Positions 53,634 to 63,169 of a stretch of 64,000 nucleotides of DNA are shown in pieces. Location: contig CAJUFN010000001.1 of NCBI GenBank assembly GCA_910585545.1, positions 186,001 through 250,000 on the forward strand. The letters are read 5' to 3'. Source of the stretch: an uncultured Lachnospiraceae bacterium (lineage in GTDB: Bacteria > Bacillota > Clostridia > Lachnospirales > Lachnospiraceae). Within the stretch, counting starts at the first letter, position 1. Each line of letters starts with the position of its first letter. The translations under genes were made by a program, and so were the position numbers. The notes below the pieces were generated by a model, which saw nothing but the letters and a program-made list of their open reading frames with translations, had not been told where the DNA came from and searched no databases.

Positions 53634-54830
53634 TCACACTTTTTCGAAGAACGTATCAGGATGTCCTGGATCAAAAATCTCATTACAGGTCATGACAGTA
53701 ACCAGATCCTCAGTATCAGAGAGGTTGATGATATTATGGGTCCATCCTGGAATCATATATACAGACTCAATCTTCTCTCCACTGACCTCAAACTCAACCA
53801 TCTCTCCAGTATTAATGTTACGTTCCTGAATCAAACCGTGTCCATGAACTACAATAAACTGCTCCCACTTGCTGTTGTGCCAGTGCTGCCCCTTCGTAAT
53901 GCCAGGTTTACTGATATTTATACTGACCTGACCGCAATCTACCGTGTGGACCAGTTCCGTAAAACTGCCTCTGTCGTCACAGTTCATCTTCATCGCATAC
54001 TTAAATTTCTCTGCAGGCAGGTAAGATAGATAGAGGGAAAACAGTTGCTTTACAAAACTTCCTTCCGGCATCTTTGGCATCATCAGACTTACCGACTGCT
54101 GTTTGAATTCTTCCAGAAGATCAACAATCTCACCAAGGGTGACCTTATGCGTCACAGGTACACAACAATAGCGACCACCAGAATCAATTACCGTCTCTAC
54201 ACCGTCAAACTCACAATGTTGCTGCTTGCCTTCCAGAAGATCAAACATCCCCTCTACTAAATCATCGATATACAACACTTCCAGTTCAGTGCTTCTATCA
54301 TTCACAGTGAACTCTTCATCATTGGCAACTGCCCAGCAGAAAGTAGCGATAGCTGAATTGTATTTCGGTCTGGAGTGACCCATCAGATTTACAAAACGAT
54401 AAACATACACAGGTGCACCTGTTTCTTCTTCGTACCGGAAGAACAACTCTTCTCCCGCTTTCTTGCTTCTACCATACTCGCTGTTACCAAATCTTCCTGC
54501 CAGTGTAGCCTGAACAGAAGAAGAAAGCATAATACCTGCTTTGTTATTATACTTTTTCAGTGTCTCTAACAGCTGGCTTGCAAAACCAAAATTGCCCTTC
54601 ATGAAATCCTCCGGGTTTTCCGGTCTATTCACACCGGCAAGGTTAAACACAAAGTCTGCCTTCCTACAGTATTCGTCCAGTTCCTCTGGAGTAGAATTTA
54701 AATCATACTCATAAATCTCATCAATCACAATACCCGATCTGGTCTTATTCTTTCCATCTCTTATATTTTTCAGATTATTACAAAGAGCAGTACCAACCAT
54801 TCCCTTTGCACCTGTTACTAATATATTCAT
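53634..54830 (-). CDS. capF: CapF-like UDP-sugar 4-ketoreductase (SDR plus cupin), UDP-L-FucNAc pathway
   Basis: The 398-residue protein has an N-terminal SDR domain (NILVTGAKGMVGTALCNNL, SEYGRSKKAGEEL with the YxxxK motif, about 1-250) and a C-terminal cupin (GITKGQHWHNSKWEQFIVVH with metal-binding His/Glu, then IPGWTHNIIN). This bifunctional layout is CapF/WbjC, which reduces the CapE product toward UDP-2-acetamido-2,6-dideoxy-L-talose. CapG and CapE lie upstream in the same direction, completing the UDP-L-FucNAc set. The gene is separated from capG by 132 bp. Confidence 0.93.
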   Translation of the reverse strand: MNILVTGAKGMVGTALCNNLKNIRDGKNKTRSGIVIDEIYEYDLNSTPEELDEYCRKADFVFNLAGVNRPENPEDFMKGNFGFASQLLETLKKYNNKAGIMLSSSVQATLAGRFGNSEYGRSKKAGEELFFRYEEETGAPVYVYRFVNLMGHSRPKYNSAIATFCWAVANDEEFTVNDRSTELEVLYIDDLVEGMFDLLEGKQQHCEFDGVETVIDSGGRYCCVPVTHKVTLGEIVDLLEEFKQQSVSLMMPKMPEGSFVKQLFSLYLSYLPAEKFKYAMKMNCDDRGSFTELVHTVDCGQVSINISKPGITKGQHWHNSKWEQFIVVHGHGLIQERNINTGEMVEFEVSGEKIESVYMIPGWTHNIINLSDTEDLVTVMTCNEIFDPGHPDTFFEKV

Positions 54831-54962
54831 ACTTCATCCGCATCCTTTTCTAATTCTCATACAACAATATCCAGATTTTCACGTCTTCTTCTTTTTTCTC
54901 TCAAATGTCCATCATCCAACAAATCCTGATCCTAACTAATTTTCTGAATATTTATATTGAGG

Positions 54963-56174
54963 TTAATAGAATATTTCATTTTCATCTTTCCTCCACACCA
55001 TCCTATTGACCACATTTACATAACCCTGAATAATACGAACCACTTTCATAGATACAGTCTCGTCCACATAGTCCGGGCAAGGTTTACCAAAAACACCTTT
55101 TTGCTTCATCTCAATTGCCATGCTTGTAGCCTGAAGCAGTTCCTTTGTCGTAATACTCGCCAAAATGAAGTTGCCGGACTCCAGCGCTTCTGGTCTCTCT
55201 GTGGAAGTACGGATGCACACTGCTGCGATTGGGTGTCCAATGGAAAGATAAAAGCTACTCTCTTCCGGCAGGGTACCAGAATCAGAAACAATCGCCAGTG
55301 CATTCATCTGCAGTTTATTATAATCATTAAAGCCCAGCGGCTCGTTAACTCTTACACGAGAATCCAGCTTAAATCCACTTTTCTCTAATCTATTCTTAGA
55401 TCTCGGATGACAAGAATAAAGAATCGGCATATCATACTTCTCAGCCAGAGCATTGATTGCTGTGAACAGACTGGTAAAGTTCTTTTCAGTATCAATGTTT
55501 TCTTCACGATGTGCTGAAAGAAGAATATATTTGTTCGGTTCCAGTCCAAGGCGCTCTAGAACGTCGGATGCCTTAATCTTCTCAAAATTCATTCTAAGCA
55601 CTTCTGCCATAGGAGAACCGGTCATATAGGTTCTCTCCTTTGGAAGTCCTGTGTCTGCCAGGTACTTTCTGGCAAACTCAGAATAACACAGGTTGACGTC
55701 AGAAATCACATCCACAATACGTCTATTTGTCTCTTCCGGCAAACACTCGTCTTTACAGCGGTTTCCAGCCTCCATATGGAAAAGAGGGATGTGTAATCTT
55801 TTCGCACTAATGGCACTCAGACAGCTATTAGTATCACCCAATACCAAATAGCCATCTGGCCGAAGCTCCGACAGCAACTCATAGCTTCTACCCAAAATAT
55901 TTCCACAAGTTACCCCAAGGTTTTCACCGACAACGGGAACAAGAATATCCGGTCCAAACTCGCCAGCATTATTCTTCAGCTCGAAATCTTCCCAGAAGAC
56001 GGTAGAAAGGTTGCGATTCCAATTCTGGTTATAATAAACTACACAAGTCTGAAAATATTCTCTACATCTCTTGATCACTGCCGCTAGGCGGATTATTTCC
56101 GGTCTGGTTCCGCAGCCTATCATAATCTTCAGACAGCCATCATTTTTCCATTTAAAATTGTGTTCAATACTCAT
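54963..56174 (-). CDS. capG: CapG/WecB-type non-hydrolysing UDP-N-acetyl-sugar 2-epimerase
   Basis: The 403-residue GT-B-fold epimerase has IGCGTRPEIIRLAAVI at the N-terminus and YLVLGDTNSCLSAI. It also has HMEAGNRCKDECLPEETNRR, LSAHREENID and IVSDSGTLPEESSFY. With CapE and CapF as neighbours it should be the last step, UDP-2-acetamido-2,6-dideoxy-L-talose to UDP-L-FucNAc, rather than WecB making UDP-ManNAc. GGGAGG lies 9 nt upstream of the ATG. Confidence 0.92.
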   Translation of the reverse strand: MSIEHNFKWKNDGCLKIMIGCGTRPEIIRLAAVIKRCREYFQTCVVYYNQNWNRNLSTVFWEDFELKNNAGEFGPDILVPVVGENLGVTCGNILGRSYELLSELRPDGYLVLGDTNSCLSAISAKRLHIPLFHMEAGNRCKDECLPEETNRRIVDVISDVNLCYSEFARKYLADTGLPKERTYMTGSPMAEVLRMNFEKIKASDVLERLGLEPNKYILLSAHREENIDTEKNFTSLFTAINALAEKYDMPILYSCHPRSKNRLEKSGFKLDSRVRVNEPLGFNDYNKLQMNALAIVSDSGTLPEESSFYLSIGHPIAAVCIRTSTERPEALESGNFILASITTKELLQATSMAIEMKQKGVFGKPCPDYVDETVSMKVVRIIQGYVNVVNRMVWRKDENEIFY

Positions 56175-56332
56175 TTCATCTATCCTCCCGTAGTCGGTTG
56201 ACCACTTTTTTCTCTGCGGTTCTTTGCCACAGCTGAGTTTATTTCCTCTATTCTATCAACTCTACTCCACAACAATCAAACATAAAAATCATCAAAGCAG
56301 AGATTAACATCTTTCAACTACTGCTCTATTTT

Positions 56333-57367
56333 TTACTCTTCAGTCAATCTTTCCTGGATATATGTAAGCTCCAGCATCTTAGCCTTAATCTCTTCTTTGT
56401 TAAGAAGTCTTGTATTATTGCTATTGAACTCTGTCAGAGTATTTCTTTCCGCATCTCCGTCCTTAAAATACTTATCATAGTTCAAACTACGATTATCTGC
56501 AGGCACACGGTAGAAGCCGCCTAAGTCGATAGCCTTGGCGCACTCCTCGTTGGTAAGCAATGTCTCATACATTTTCTCACCATGACGGATACCAATCACC
56601 TTAATATCCTCTTTTTTGCCGCCGAACATTTCACATACAGCTTCTGCCTGAAGAGCAATGGAGCATGCAGGAGCTTTCATAATCAGGAGATCACCATTCT
56701 CGCCGTGTTCAAATGCGTAAAGAACAAGATCCACAGCTTCCTCAAGAGACATGATAAAACGAGTCATGTTTGGTTCAGTAATGGTAATAGGGTTTCCGAC
56801 CTTAATCTGGTCAATCCACAGAGGGATGACAGAACCACGGCTGCACATGACATTACCATAACGAGTGCAGCAAATTTTAGTCTTGCCAGAGTAACGACTC
56901 TTAGCGATAGACACAGACTCCTCAAGAGACTTTGATTTTCCCATCGCATTGATTGGATAAGCAGCCTTGTCTGTAGAAAGGCAGATAACTGCTTCAACAC
57001 CTTCTTCAATAGCGGCTGTCAACACATTATCTGTTCCGATAATATTAGTTTTTACAGCTTCCATCGGGAAGAACTCACAAGATGGAACCTGCTTGAGAGC
57101 CGCAGCATGAAAGATATAGTCAACATCATGCATTGCATTCTTGCAAGACTGAAGATTTCTTACATCTCCAATGTAAAACTTAATCTTATCCGCCACTTCT
57201 GGCATCTTAACCTGATATTCGTGACGCATATCATCTTGTTTCTTCTCATCCCTGGAAAAAATGCGGATTTCTCCAATATCTGTCTGAAGAAAACGATTTA
57301 AAACTGCGTTACCGAAAGAACCGGTACCACCGGTTATCATTAATGTTTTTCCTGTAAATAGTGACAT
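56333..57367 (-). CDS. capE: CapE-like UDP-GlcNAc 5-inverting 4,6-dehydratase
   Basis: The 344-residue short-form SDR has GGTGSFGNAVLNRFL, RDEKKQDDMRHEY, HAAALKQVPSCEFFP (MDK-type replacement by ALK) and STDKAAYPINAMGKSKSLEE. It catalyses the first step to UDP-L-FucNAc, forming the inverted 4-keto intermediate. GGAGG lies 9 nt upstream. It is the first gene of the capE-capG-capF block; the strong hairpin at 57534-57591 separates it from the upstream genes. Confidence 0.94.
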   Translation of the reverse strand: MSLFTGKTLMITGGTGSFGNAVLNRFLQTDIGEIRIFSRDEKKQDDMRHEYQVKMPEVADKIKFYIGDVRNLQSCKNAMHDVDYIFHAAALKQVPSCEFFPMEAVKTNIIGTDNVLTAAIEEGVEAVICLSTDKAAYPINAMGKSKSLEESVSIAKSRYSGKTKICCTRYGNVMCSRGSVIPLWIDQIKVGNPITITEPNMTRFIMSLEEAVDLVLYAFEHGENGDLLIMKAPACSIALQAEAVCEMFGGKKEDIKVIGIRHGEKMYETLLTNEECAKAIDLGGFYRVPADNRSLNYDKYFKDGDAERNTLTEFNSNNTRLLNKEEIKAKMLELTYIQERLTEE

Positions 57368-57533
57368 TGTTTTGTACCTCCAAAACGTCTTATCTCTGTT
57401 TTAATACTGAACTTTCTGTTTAAACTCATGAGACGTATAAATTCCTGATTCCATAATTGCCTTTACATCTCCATTTGTTTTATGCGAACTTCCTTCAAAA
57501 AATTTCCCAAATCACCAAAAAATGTATAAATAT

Positions 57534-57591
57534 GAAGGCATTGAAAAAGTCTGATCCTTTATTAAAAGAATCAGACTTTTTCAGTGCCTTC
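57534..57591. terminator. Long hairpin terminator between the second capsule cluster and capE
   Basis: Two 29-base arms starting GAAGGCATTGAAAAAGTCTG pair with two internal mismatches around a minimal loop. It lies 75 bp downstream of the VanZ-like gene (minus strand). No long T-run follows, so part of its role may be mRNA protection. The rest of the 298-bp gap (57368-57665) shows no gene. Confidence 0.6.
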
Positions 57592-57665
57592 GTATTGACA
57601 AGATTTTGAAAATTTCAATTGTTTTACGGTACTTTTTCAGGAAGTTCACATTTTAGAAAAAAATA

Positions 57666-58220
57666 TTATAATTTTCTTGTTTTTTCTGTTACAATACGTT
57701 TGGCTATAAAATATGTTCTTGTTATAAAATCAAAAAGTATAATACCAATTCCACCACCAATTGTATTTGCGATCAAGTCAGACACTTCTAACACACCACA
57801 AGAAGTAACAAACTGAAATATTTCAATAAAAAGAGAAACAGACATAGCAATAAAAACAGTCTTATATGTTTGACATTTTATTCGAATCAAAATTCCTAAT
57901 GGCACAAAAAGTATTATATTAAATATAATGTCATATAAAATTGCCATGTGTCCCTGACTCAATTCAATAAAAGAACTGAATATTTTGCCAAAATTGTTTT
58001 CTACTGTTCGACTTCTTCCAAGCAATGTAATGGTAGCAATTACTGTAATCCACCAGCTTAATATGCAATTATAAAAGAAATTCTCCCTATATTTTTTTTT
58101 TGACAATACGCTCGTAAATGATAGTGTACAAAAATAAAATAATAAAATTTTCTCTATAGTTATATTTTGCAAATAATAATATATTTTTACCCTAAGATGT
58201 TCTAATACCAATCTCCACAC
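57666..58220 (-). CDS. VanZ-like family membrane protein
   Basis: The 184-residue protein has about five membrane segments with NIILFVPLGILIRI and FIEIFQFVTSCG...EVSDLIANTIGGGIGI, which match the VanZ core. It is a distant relative of the protein at 19921-20460. It is the last gene of the minus-strand run that begins beyond the right edge. No specific function can be assigned. Confidence 0.82.
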   Translation of the reverse strand: MWRLVLEHLRVKIYYYLQNITIEKILLFYFCTLSFTSVLSKKKYRENFFYNCILSWWITVIATITLLGRSRTVENNFGKIFSSFIELSQGHMAILYDIIFNIILFVPLGILIRIKCQTYKTVFIAMSVSLFIEIFQFVTSCGVLEVSDLIANTIGGGIGIILFDFITRTYFIAKRIVTEKTRKL

Positions 58221-58322
58221 CCCTTAATAACAATTAATACATATTACAACTATACATTTTTTAAGTTCACTCCGTACATAACTTTTAGTTAAAATTTTCT
58301 TTACTACTCCATCCACATCAAT

Positions 58323-59432
58323 TTACTCAAAATCATAAATTTTATTTTGTGCTTTTTCTATTGTTTTATTTATTTTTAAAATATACCTTGATACTACTTG
58401 CAATTCAATCAAGCGGTATATAACTGTTCTTCGCACAAAGTCTATCATTGTACATATAAAGTAAACTACGATTACAGCAATCACCACTTGTATAATACCT
58501 TTAATTGAATTTAGCGTTATTTCTTGCAAACCCAATAACTGTGTCCATAAAATATCGTTAACTGAATAATGAATAATATAAACACTAAATGCGCTTTTTG
58601 CAATTATGTTCACAAAATAGCAAATTGGTTTATTCATTGGTTCAAGTTTTAACATATACATAAACAGTGCTACCGCTGCTATCATTACAAATATACTATT
58701 GTATCCATAAAACTTCTGCGCATATAGTGTTCCTACTGTTCTTTCCAAGACACAATTTCCTATAAAAACAATCAATACATTCCCCAAATAAATTTCCATG
58801 TAACAGCCACTGCTAACACTCGCAGAATAATGCAATTTAATTGCACCAGCTATTAGATACAGAACAGTAAACCATATAATTCCATATCCTCCTGATGAAT
58901 CAAGACACCATGTAGATGGGAAAACTGTACTTCTAACACTAAACAAAAATATAAGAATACACAATAATGTTCTTGTTTGATGCTTTGTAAGTCGCTTCAA
59001 AAATTTATCCAGAAATGGTGATATAATGTAGAGTCCTAAATATGAATTTACAAACCAATATTTTTTAGTTAATAACGGACAAACCGCGCCAATTAATGAA
59101 CTTGTACTCATGATTTGCATACCCATACATATTGCAAAAACATAAGTAGTTATAGAATAAAACCATACAATGCCCCAAATTTTAAATACATTCTTTAATT
59201 TAAAATTTGAAACAGGTCCAAAATAGCCATTAATTATAACAAATATATTTACTGCAACAATACAAAAGGACTTAATTAACCTGTATACCACCTGATAACT
59301 TCCACCACATTCAAGTGCACCACTAGATTGCAGGCAGTGCATCATAAGAACCATGAGCATAGATATAATTCTTAACAACTCAATATTAGCATTTCTCAAA
59401 TTGTTTACTTTTTCATTGTTCAAATTTCTCAT
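58323..59432 (-). CDS. Acyltransferase family 3 membrane protein
   Basis: The 369-residue protein has about ten membrane helices and the family opening RNANIELLRIISMLMVLMMH with the conserved His. It probably O-acetylates a capsule sugar. AGGAG lies 6 nt before the ATG. It overlaps the 3' end of the frameshifted acyltransferase by 20 bp. Confidence 0.85.
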   Translation of the reverse strand: MRNLNNEKVNNLRNANIELLRIISMLMVLMMHCLQSSGALECGGSYQVVYRLIKSFCIVAVNIFVIINGYFGPVSNFKLKNVFKIWGIVWFYSITTYVFAICMGMQIMSTSSLIGAVCPLLTKKYWFVNSYLGLYIISPFLDKFLKRLTKHQTRTLLCILIFLFSVRSTVFPSTWCLDSSGGYGIIWFTVLYLIAGAIKLHYSASVSSGCYMEIYLGNVLIVFIGNCVLERTVGTLYAQKFYGYNSIFVMIAAVALFMYMLKLEPMNKPICYFVNIIAKSAFSVYIIHYSVNDILWTQLLGLQEITLNSIKGIIQVVIAVIVVYFICTMIDFVRRTVIYRLIELQVVSRYILKINKTIEKAQNKIYDFE

Positions 59433-60397
59433 ATACCACTCCTATTACATATTTATATATTGGTTCAGTTAGTAATGAAAGACTTAATACAATGCATGCC
59501 TTGATTAAAAACCAAAGGACAGGAAGCGTTGATAACATTCTAGCTGTAATCTGATCAATAAATTCTATAAATATAATATGAATTCCATATATAGAGAGTT
59601 TTCGTTCCGATATAAAGTGCAAATCTATTAATAGTCAAATGTGATATCATGATTATCATTCCGATTCCAGCACAAGCACCAATAACAAACAAAGGCGCAA
59701 TACCGTATTCATTAGACCACATATCAACTACTATTCCGGATGTAAATGTATAATTCATCAGCGATACACATACATCTATAATAAATAAAACTATTAGAAA
59801 AATATATGTATACATTGATCTGTGATTGCATTTTTGTTTTAATCTAGCACCTAAATACATAAATCCTGATGCAATTAAAGCTGCATCTATTCCCCACGGG
59901 AGAGCAAATGTTGTGCATTCTCCATATACCAATCCAACAATAAAAATTACACTGAAGATAACACCTACTCCTCTATGTTTAAATAATAACTGAACACCAA
60001 TGAAGATTAATTCCGTTACAAACAAACACGGAAGAAACCACAAACCAATAGCATAACCTGTAGAACGACATTGCACAAATATACCTAAAAATTGTTTTAA
60101 CACCCCTTCTAAACTCCCAGTATGGAATATAGCAAATTGCAATATTTTCCATATAAACATAACAAATGCCAGAAGAAAATATGGAACCAGTATCCCTTTA
60201 ACCCTTGATTTTATGAACTTTCTTGGTTGTTCCAAATGTTTTTCCTTAACTGTGCATCCCGAAAGGAAAAAAAATAGTGGCATATGAAAAGAACTTAACA
60301 TTATTTTGGGAACAATAGGCGGACCACAATGACCAATAATAACAAGCAATATCCCATAAAATTTTGCAATATCAATCCATTCTATTCTTTTGTCCAT
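59413..60397 (-). pseudogene. Acyltransferase family 3 gene with a frameshift near its 3' end
   Basis: The first part (59555-60397) encodes an acyltransferase of the WcjD/OAC type, opening RIEWIDIAKFYGILLVIIGH. Near residue 270 it runs into a stop after KTLYIWNSYYIYRIY. The other frame continues with LSIYGIHIIFIEFIDQI and the expected last membrane helices up to 59413. The shift lies in a CTCTCT-ATATAT tract (59587-59598); adding one TA or CT unit restores a full-length protein of about 325 residues. It may be a sequencing error, a dead gene or a slippage-controlled phase-variable gene. Confidence 0.75.
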
Positions 60398-61928
60398 TAT
60401 TTTTCAACCCTTCTCTTATCTTCATGATAACTTTTGTCCTTTCTTTCTTATTTAATGCAATCAAAAATTCAACAAAATACCCTAATATGCCTGCACACAC
60501 ACACACTGTACATAATTTTAACCAAGTATTATATATACTCACATTATGAATAGCCATAAAAAGAATAAATACAATAATGGTTGATATTCCCATCCGGATT
60601 ATTTCCGGATAGAACGTAAATTTAGGTATTTTTAAAATATATGCACAATACATCGGTGTAAAAATCACAATTCGGATTGCCATATAAAAAGAACTCACTC
60701 CAGCAACAATATACAAATCATATCCATTTGTTACAGATAACAAAATAATCATCGTCAAGATACTTAACACACTAAATCCCGTAGTCACTAATACAGAAGT
60801 TTTAATTTTATTGGTAAGTACATTTATGTAATACATTCCTTCAACAAAACTGTTTAAAAGAAGTGGAATGACTGTCAGTATTGAAAGTGCTTGTATAAAT
60901 GAAATTTCCTCCTTGCTTTTTCCTGGAATCCATAGGCTGTAAAATTCACTCCCAAATACAAGAAATCCCATTAATGGTACGGCCATAAAAAAGGAGAGAA
61001 ATTTTATTGATCCTTTTATATTTGCAATTAATTCCCCCTTTTTTTCTTGTGCATATAATTCTGCATAATTTGGAGAATACACACCCGCTATCGTAGAATT
61101 CAGTGTCGTTAACATATTAGGAACTGTCTTTGCAATCGAGAGTATTCCCATGGGACCTGCACCAACAAATACATTTGTAATCAACAAATCCAAACCTGTC
61201 TGAAATAGTTTATTTAAGCTTTCTACTGTCATCCAAATACCGGCTTTAGCAATTTCAAAAATCTTATTTGTTTTAAAATCTAATCTACTTAGTTTAAGAT
61301 TTGGTGTTAATTTATGTGTAATAACGACACCACTTAGCAATGAAAAAACTGTAGAGCCAAATGCTGCCATTGTAATAAACCACATTCTAGGTCTAAAACA
61401 CAAAAAAGCAATAGCAATTATTACTGTATATATTAATTTTCCAATTATATTCTGCAATGCAGATATATAAAGTTTGTTTTTTACAAATGTTGATAATCCA
61501 TATACAACTCCTAACAATGAAACAGCAAAGTTTCCAAATGCAAGTATTGTTGTAAATTGAACATCTACAACTAATGATTCAGGAACATCTAAAAAGTCGG
61601 TAATATGGGCAGAAAGGAAAATTACTATCGCCAAGCTTGACACTGCTAATAACAAATTTGCACCAAAAACAGATGAAAAATACTCATTTGCCTCCTGTTC
61701 ATTATTTCTGTGCATAGCAATGGTAATATAACGACCACAAAGACCATTCAATGCAACTGTAACTATAGATAGATAACTAACAAAATTGTTTATTAAATTA
61801 ACAAAACCATATGCCTCATCACCTAATGTACGAATGATATATGGGCTGATAAAAAAGCTAACTCCAATAGTTAATACAAACGCTAATATCTGCCCAATCA
61901 AATTTATAGAAAATCTTTTCTTATTCAT
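60372..61928 (-). CDS. Wzx-type polysaccharide flippase / MATE-like exporter
   Basis: The 518-residue protein has about 12-14 helices of the polysaccharide_synt family (SINLIGQILAFVLTIGVSFF at the start, LGDEAYGFVNLINNFVSYLS). It has the same length as, but clearly different sequence from, the flippase at 25955-27511, consistent with a separate polymer. Its end overlaps the frameshifted acyltransferase start by 26 bp. Confidence 0.9.
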   Translation of the reverse strand: MNKKRFSINLIGQILAFVLTIGVSFFISPYIIRTLGDEAYGFVNLINNFVSYLSIVTVALNGLCGRYITIAMHRNNEQEANEYFSSVFGANLLLAVSSLAIVIFLSAHITDFLDVPESLVVDVQFTTILAFGNFAVSLLGVVYGLSTFVKNKLYISALQNIIGKLIYTVIIAIAFLCFRPRMWFITMAAFGSTVFSLLSGVVITHKLTPNLKLSRLDFKTNKIFEIAKAGIWMTVESLNKLFQTGLDLLITNVFVGAGPMGILSIAKTVPNMLTTLNSTIAGVYSPNYAELYAQEKKGELIANIKGSIKFLSFFMAVPLMGFLVFGSEFYSLWIPGKSKEEISFIQALSILTVIPLLLNSFVEGMYYINVLTNKIKTSVLVTTGFSVLSILTMIILLSVTNGYDLYIVAGVSSFYMAIRIVIFTPMYCAYILKIPKFTFYPEIIRMGISTIIVFILFMAIHNVSIYNTWLKLCTVCVCAGILGYFVEFLIALNKKERTKVIMKIREGLKNNGQKNRMD

Positions 61929-61953
61929 AACGTTCTTAAGCTTTTTCTTGAGC

Positions 61954-63096
61954 TTATCCCTTTCTGCACATTTTATACTTTAGCTTTCGAAAAAATACTT
62001 CTTTCTTATGTTTTAAGACAGCTTTTCCCAAACATTTTTTTGCAGCATGCTCAAACCCATAATCACGGTATAAAGTTTTGAAACGAGTCGTAAATTGATT
62101 ATAATCCGACGGGTGCACAAGCTGATCATTATCTATTATAGCCTCCTCAATTGAACGCTCCTCAAAAATAAAGAGTTGAGTTGCTTCCTCCCAGAATTTT
62201 TCTCCTTTATGACTATTAACAAGCACTAAAGACACTTTTTCAGTTGGATAGGAAACTGATTTCAGCTTTCCAAGTCCCCAAAAATCACCTATTGTAATAT
62301 CCGCTATTCTTTCAATACAAGCATATTTACAGTAATAGCAACTTTCCCGATAAAACAACGAATTCAAAAAACCTTCATAATAAAAATCTTCATGCGCTGG
62401 GCTTCTATACACACTCGTTCCATTCTTTTTTATATCCAAATACCATCCTCTTTCATCTCTGAATGTTATTGAAATATCAGCAGAATCCATATGTGTAATT
62501 GAATCAACGTGCTCACTCAAAAATCTTTGAGATGGAACTCCATGGCAAACTAGATCTACTGTAATTAGATTTGGATAACTTTTCCCCAAAAAAGCAAACA
62601 ATCCTGCAACCTGGCATGGTGTTCCAACAAAAAGAACCTTTTTCTTGTCTTTTAATACAGATTGAATTTCTCCAAATATTGGATACGCAAGGCTTTGTAC
62701 ATACTTAGAGCCCTTAAATGATTCTCGGTCTTTCTCATTTCTAGTAATCATATGTTGCAATGTCGTACCCTCGCAAAGTTTTGTACCACATATATAATAT
62801 TCATGCTCAAGTGCATACTGATAAAAACCAGCTGCAATTCCACCAGATGAACTGCTTTTTCTCTCATCTAAATTTTTATTCCATGCTGCCAAAACTTTAC
62901 GTGGCAACATGTTGTTATCTTTATTGTTCTGTGGACACTTTTTTCTACAAAGATTGCAACCGATACATTGTGATTTTTTTATCTCTGGATGATAAAATCC
63001 ATATTCATCTGGTACCATAGTAACACAATGGCTTGGGCAAATCACTGAGCAAGCTCCGCAACCTGTACAATTCAAGTATTTACATATTTCTCCCAT
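61954..63096 (-). CDS. F420 hydrogenase/dehydrogenase beta subunit-like Fe-S protein, second copy
   Basis: The 380-residue protein has CTGCGACSVICP and CIGCNLCRKKCP ferredoxin motifs, then SSSGGIAAGF, GTPCQVAGLFAFLG, DLVCHGVPSQRFL and DITIGDFWGLG. It is a paralogue of 24760-25926 and is likewise adjacent to wzx. The recurrence of this pair suggests that the redox protein belongs to the polymer pathway. No pyruvyltransferase is visible here, but the cluster continues beyond the window. Confidence 0.85.
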   Translation of the reverse strand: MGEICKYLNCTGCGACSVICPSHCVTMVPDEYGFYHPEIKKSQCIGCNLCRKKCPQNNKDNNMLPRKVLAAWNKNLDERKSSSSGGIAAGFYQYALEHEYYICGTKLCEGTTLQHMITRNEKDRESFKGSKYVQSLAYPIFGEIQSVLKDKKKVLFVGTPCQVAGLFAFLGKSYPNLITVDLVCHGVPSQRFLSEHVDSITHMDSADISITFRDERGWYLDIKKNGTSVYRSPAHEDFYYEGFLNSLFYRESCYYCKYACIERIADITIGDFWGLGKLKSVSYPTEKVSLVLVNSHKGEKFWEEATQLFIFEERSIEEAIIDNDQLVHPSDYNQFTTRFKTLYRDYGFEHAAKKCLGKAVLKHKKEVFFRKLKYKMCRKG

Positions 63097-63169
63097 TGTC
63101 CCAACCTACCTAATTTTTCCAATCTACTTCTGCAACATTAACTTTCCCGTCTAATCAATATAGATTTTA

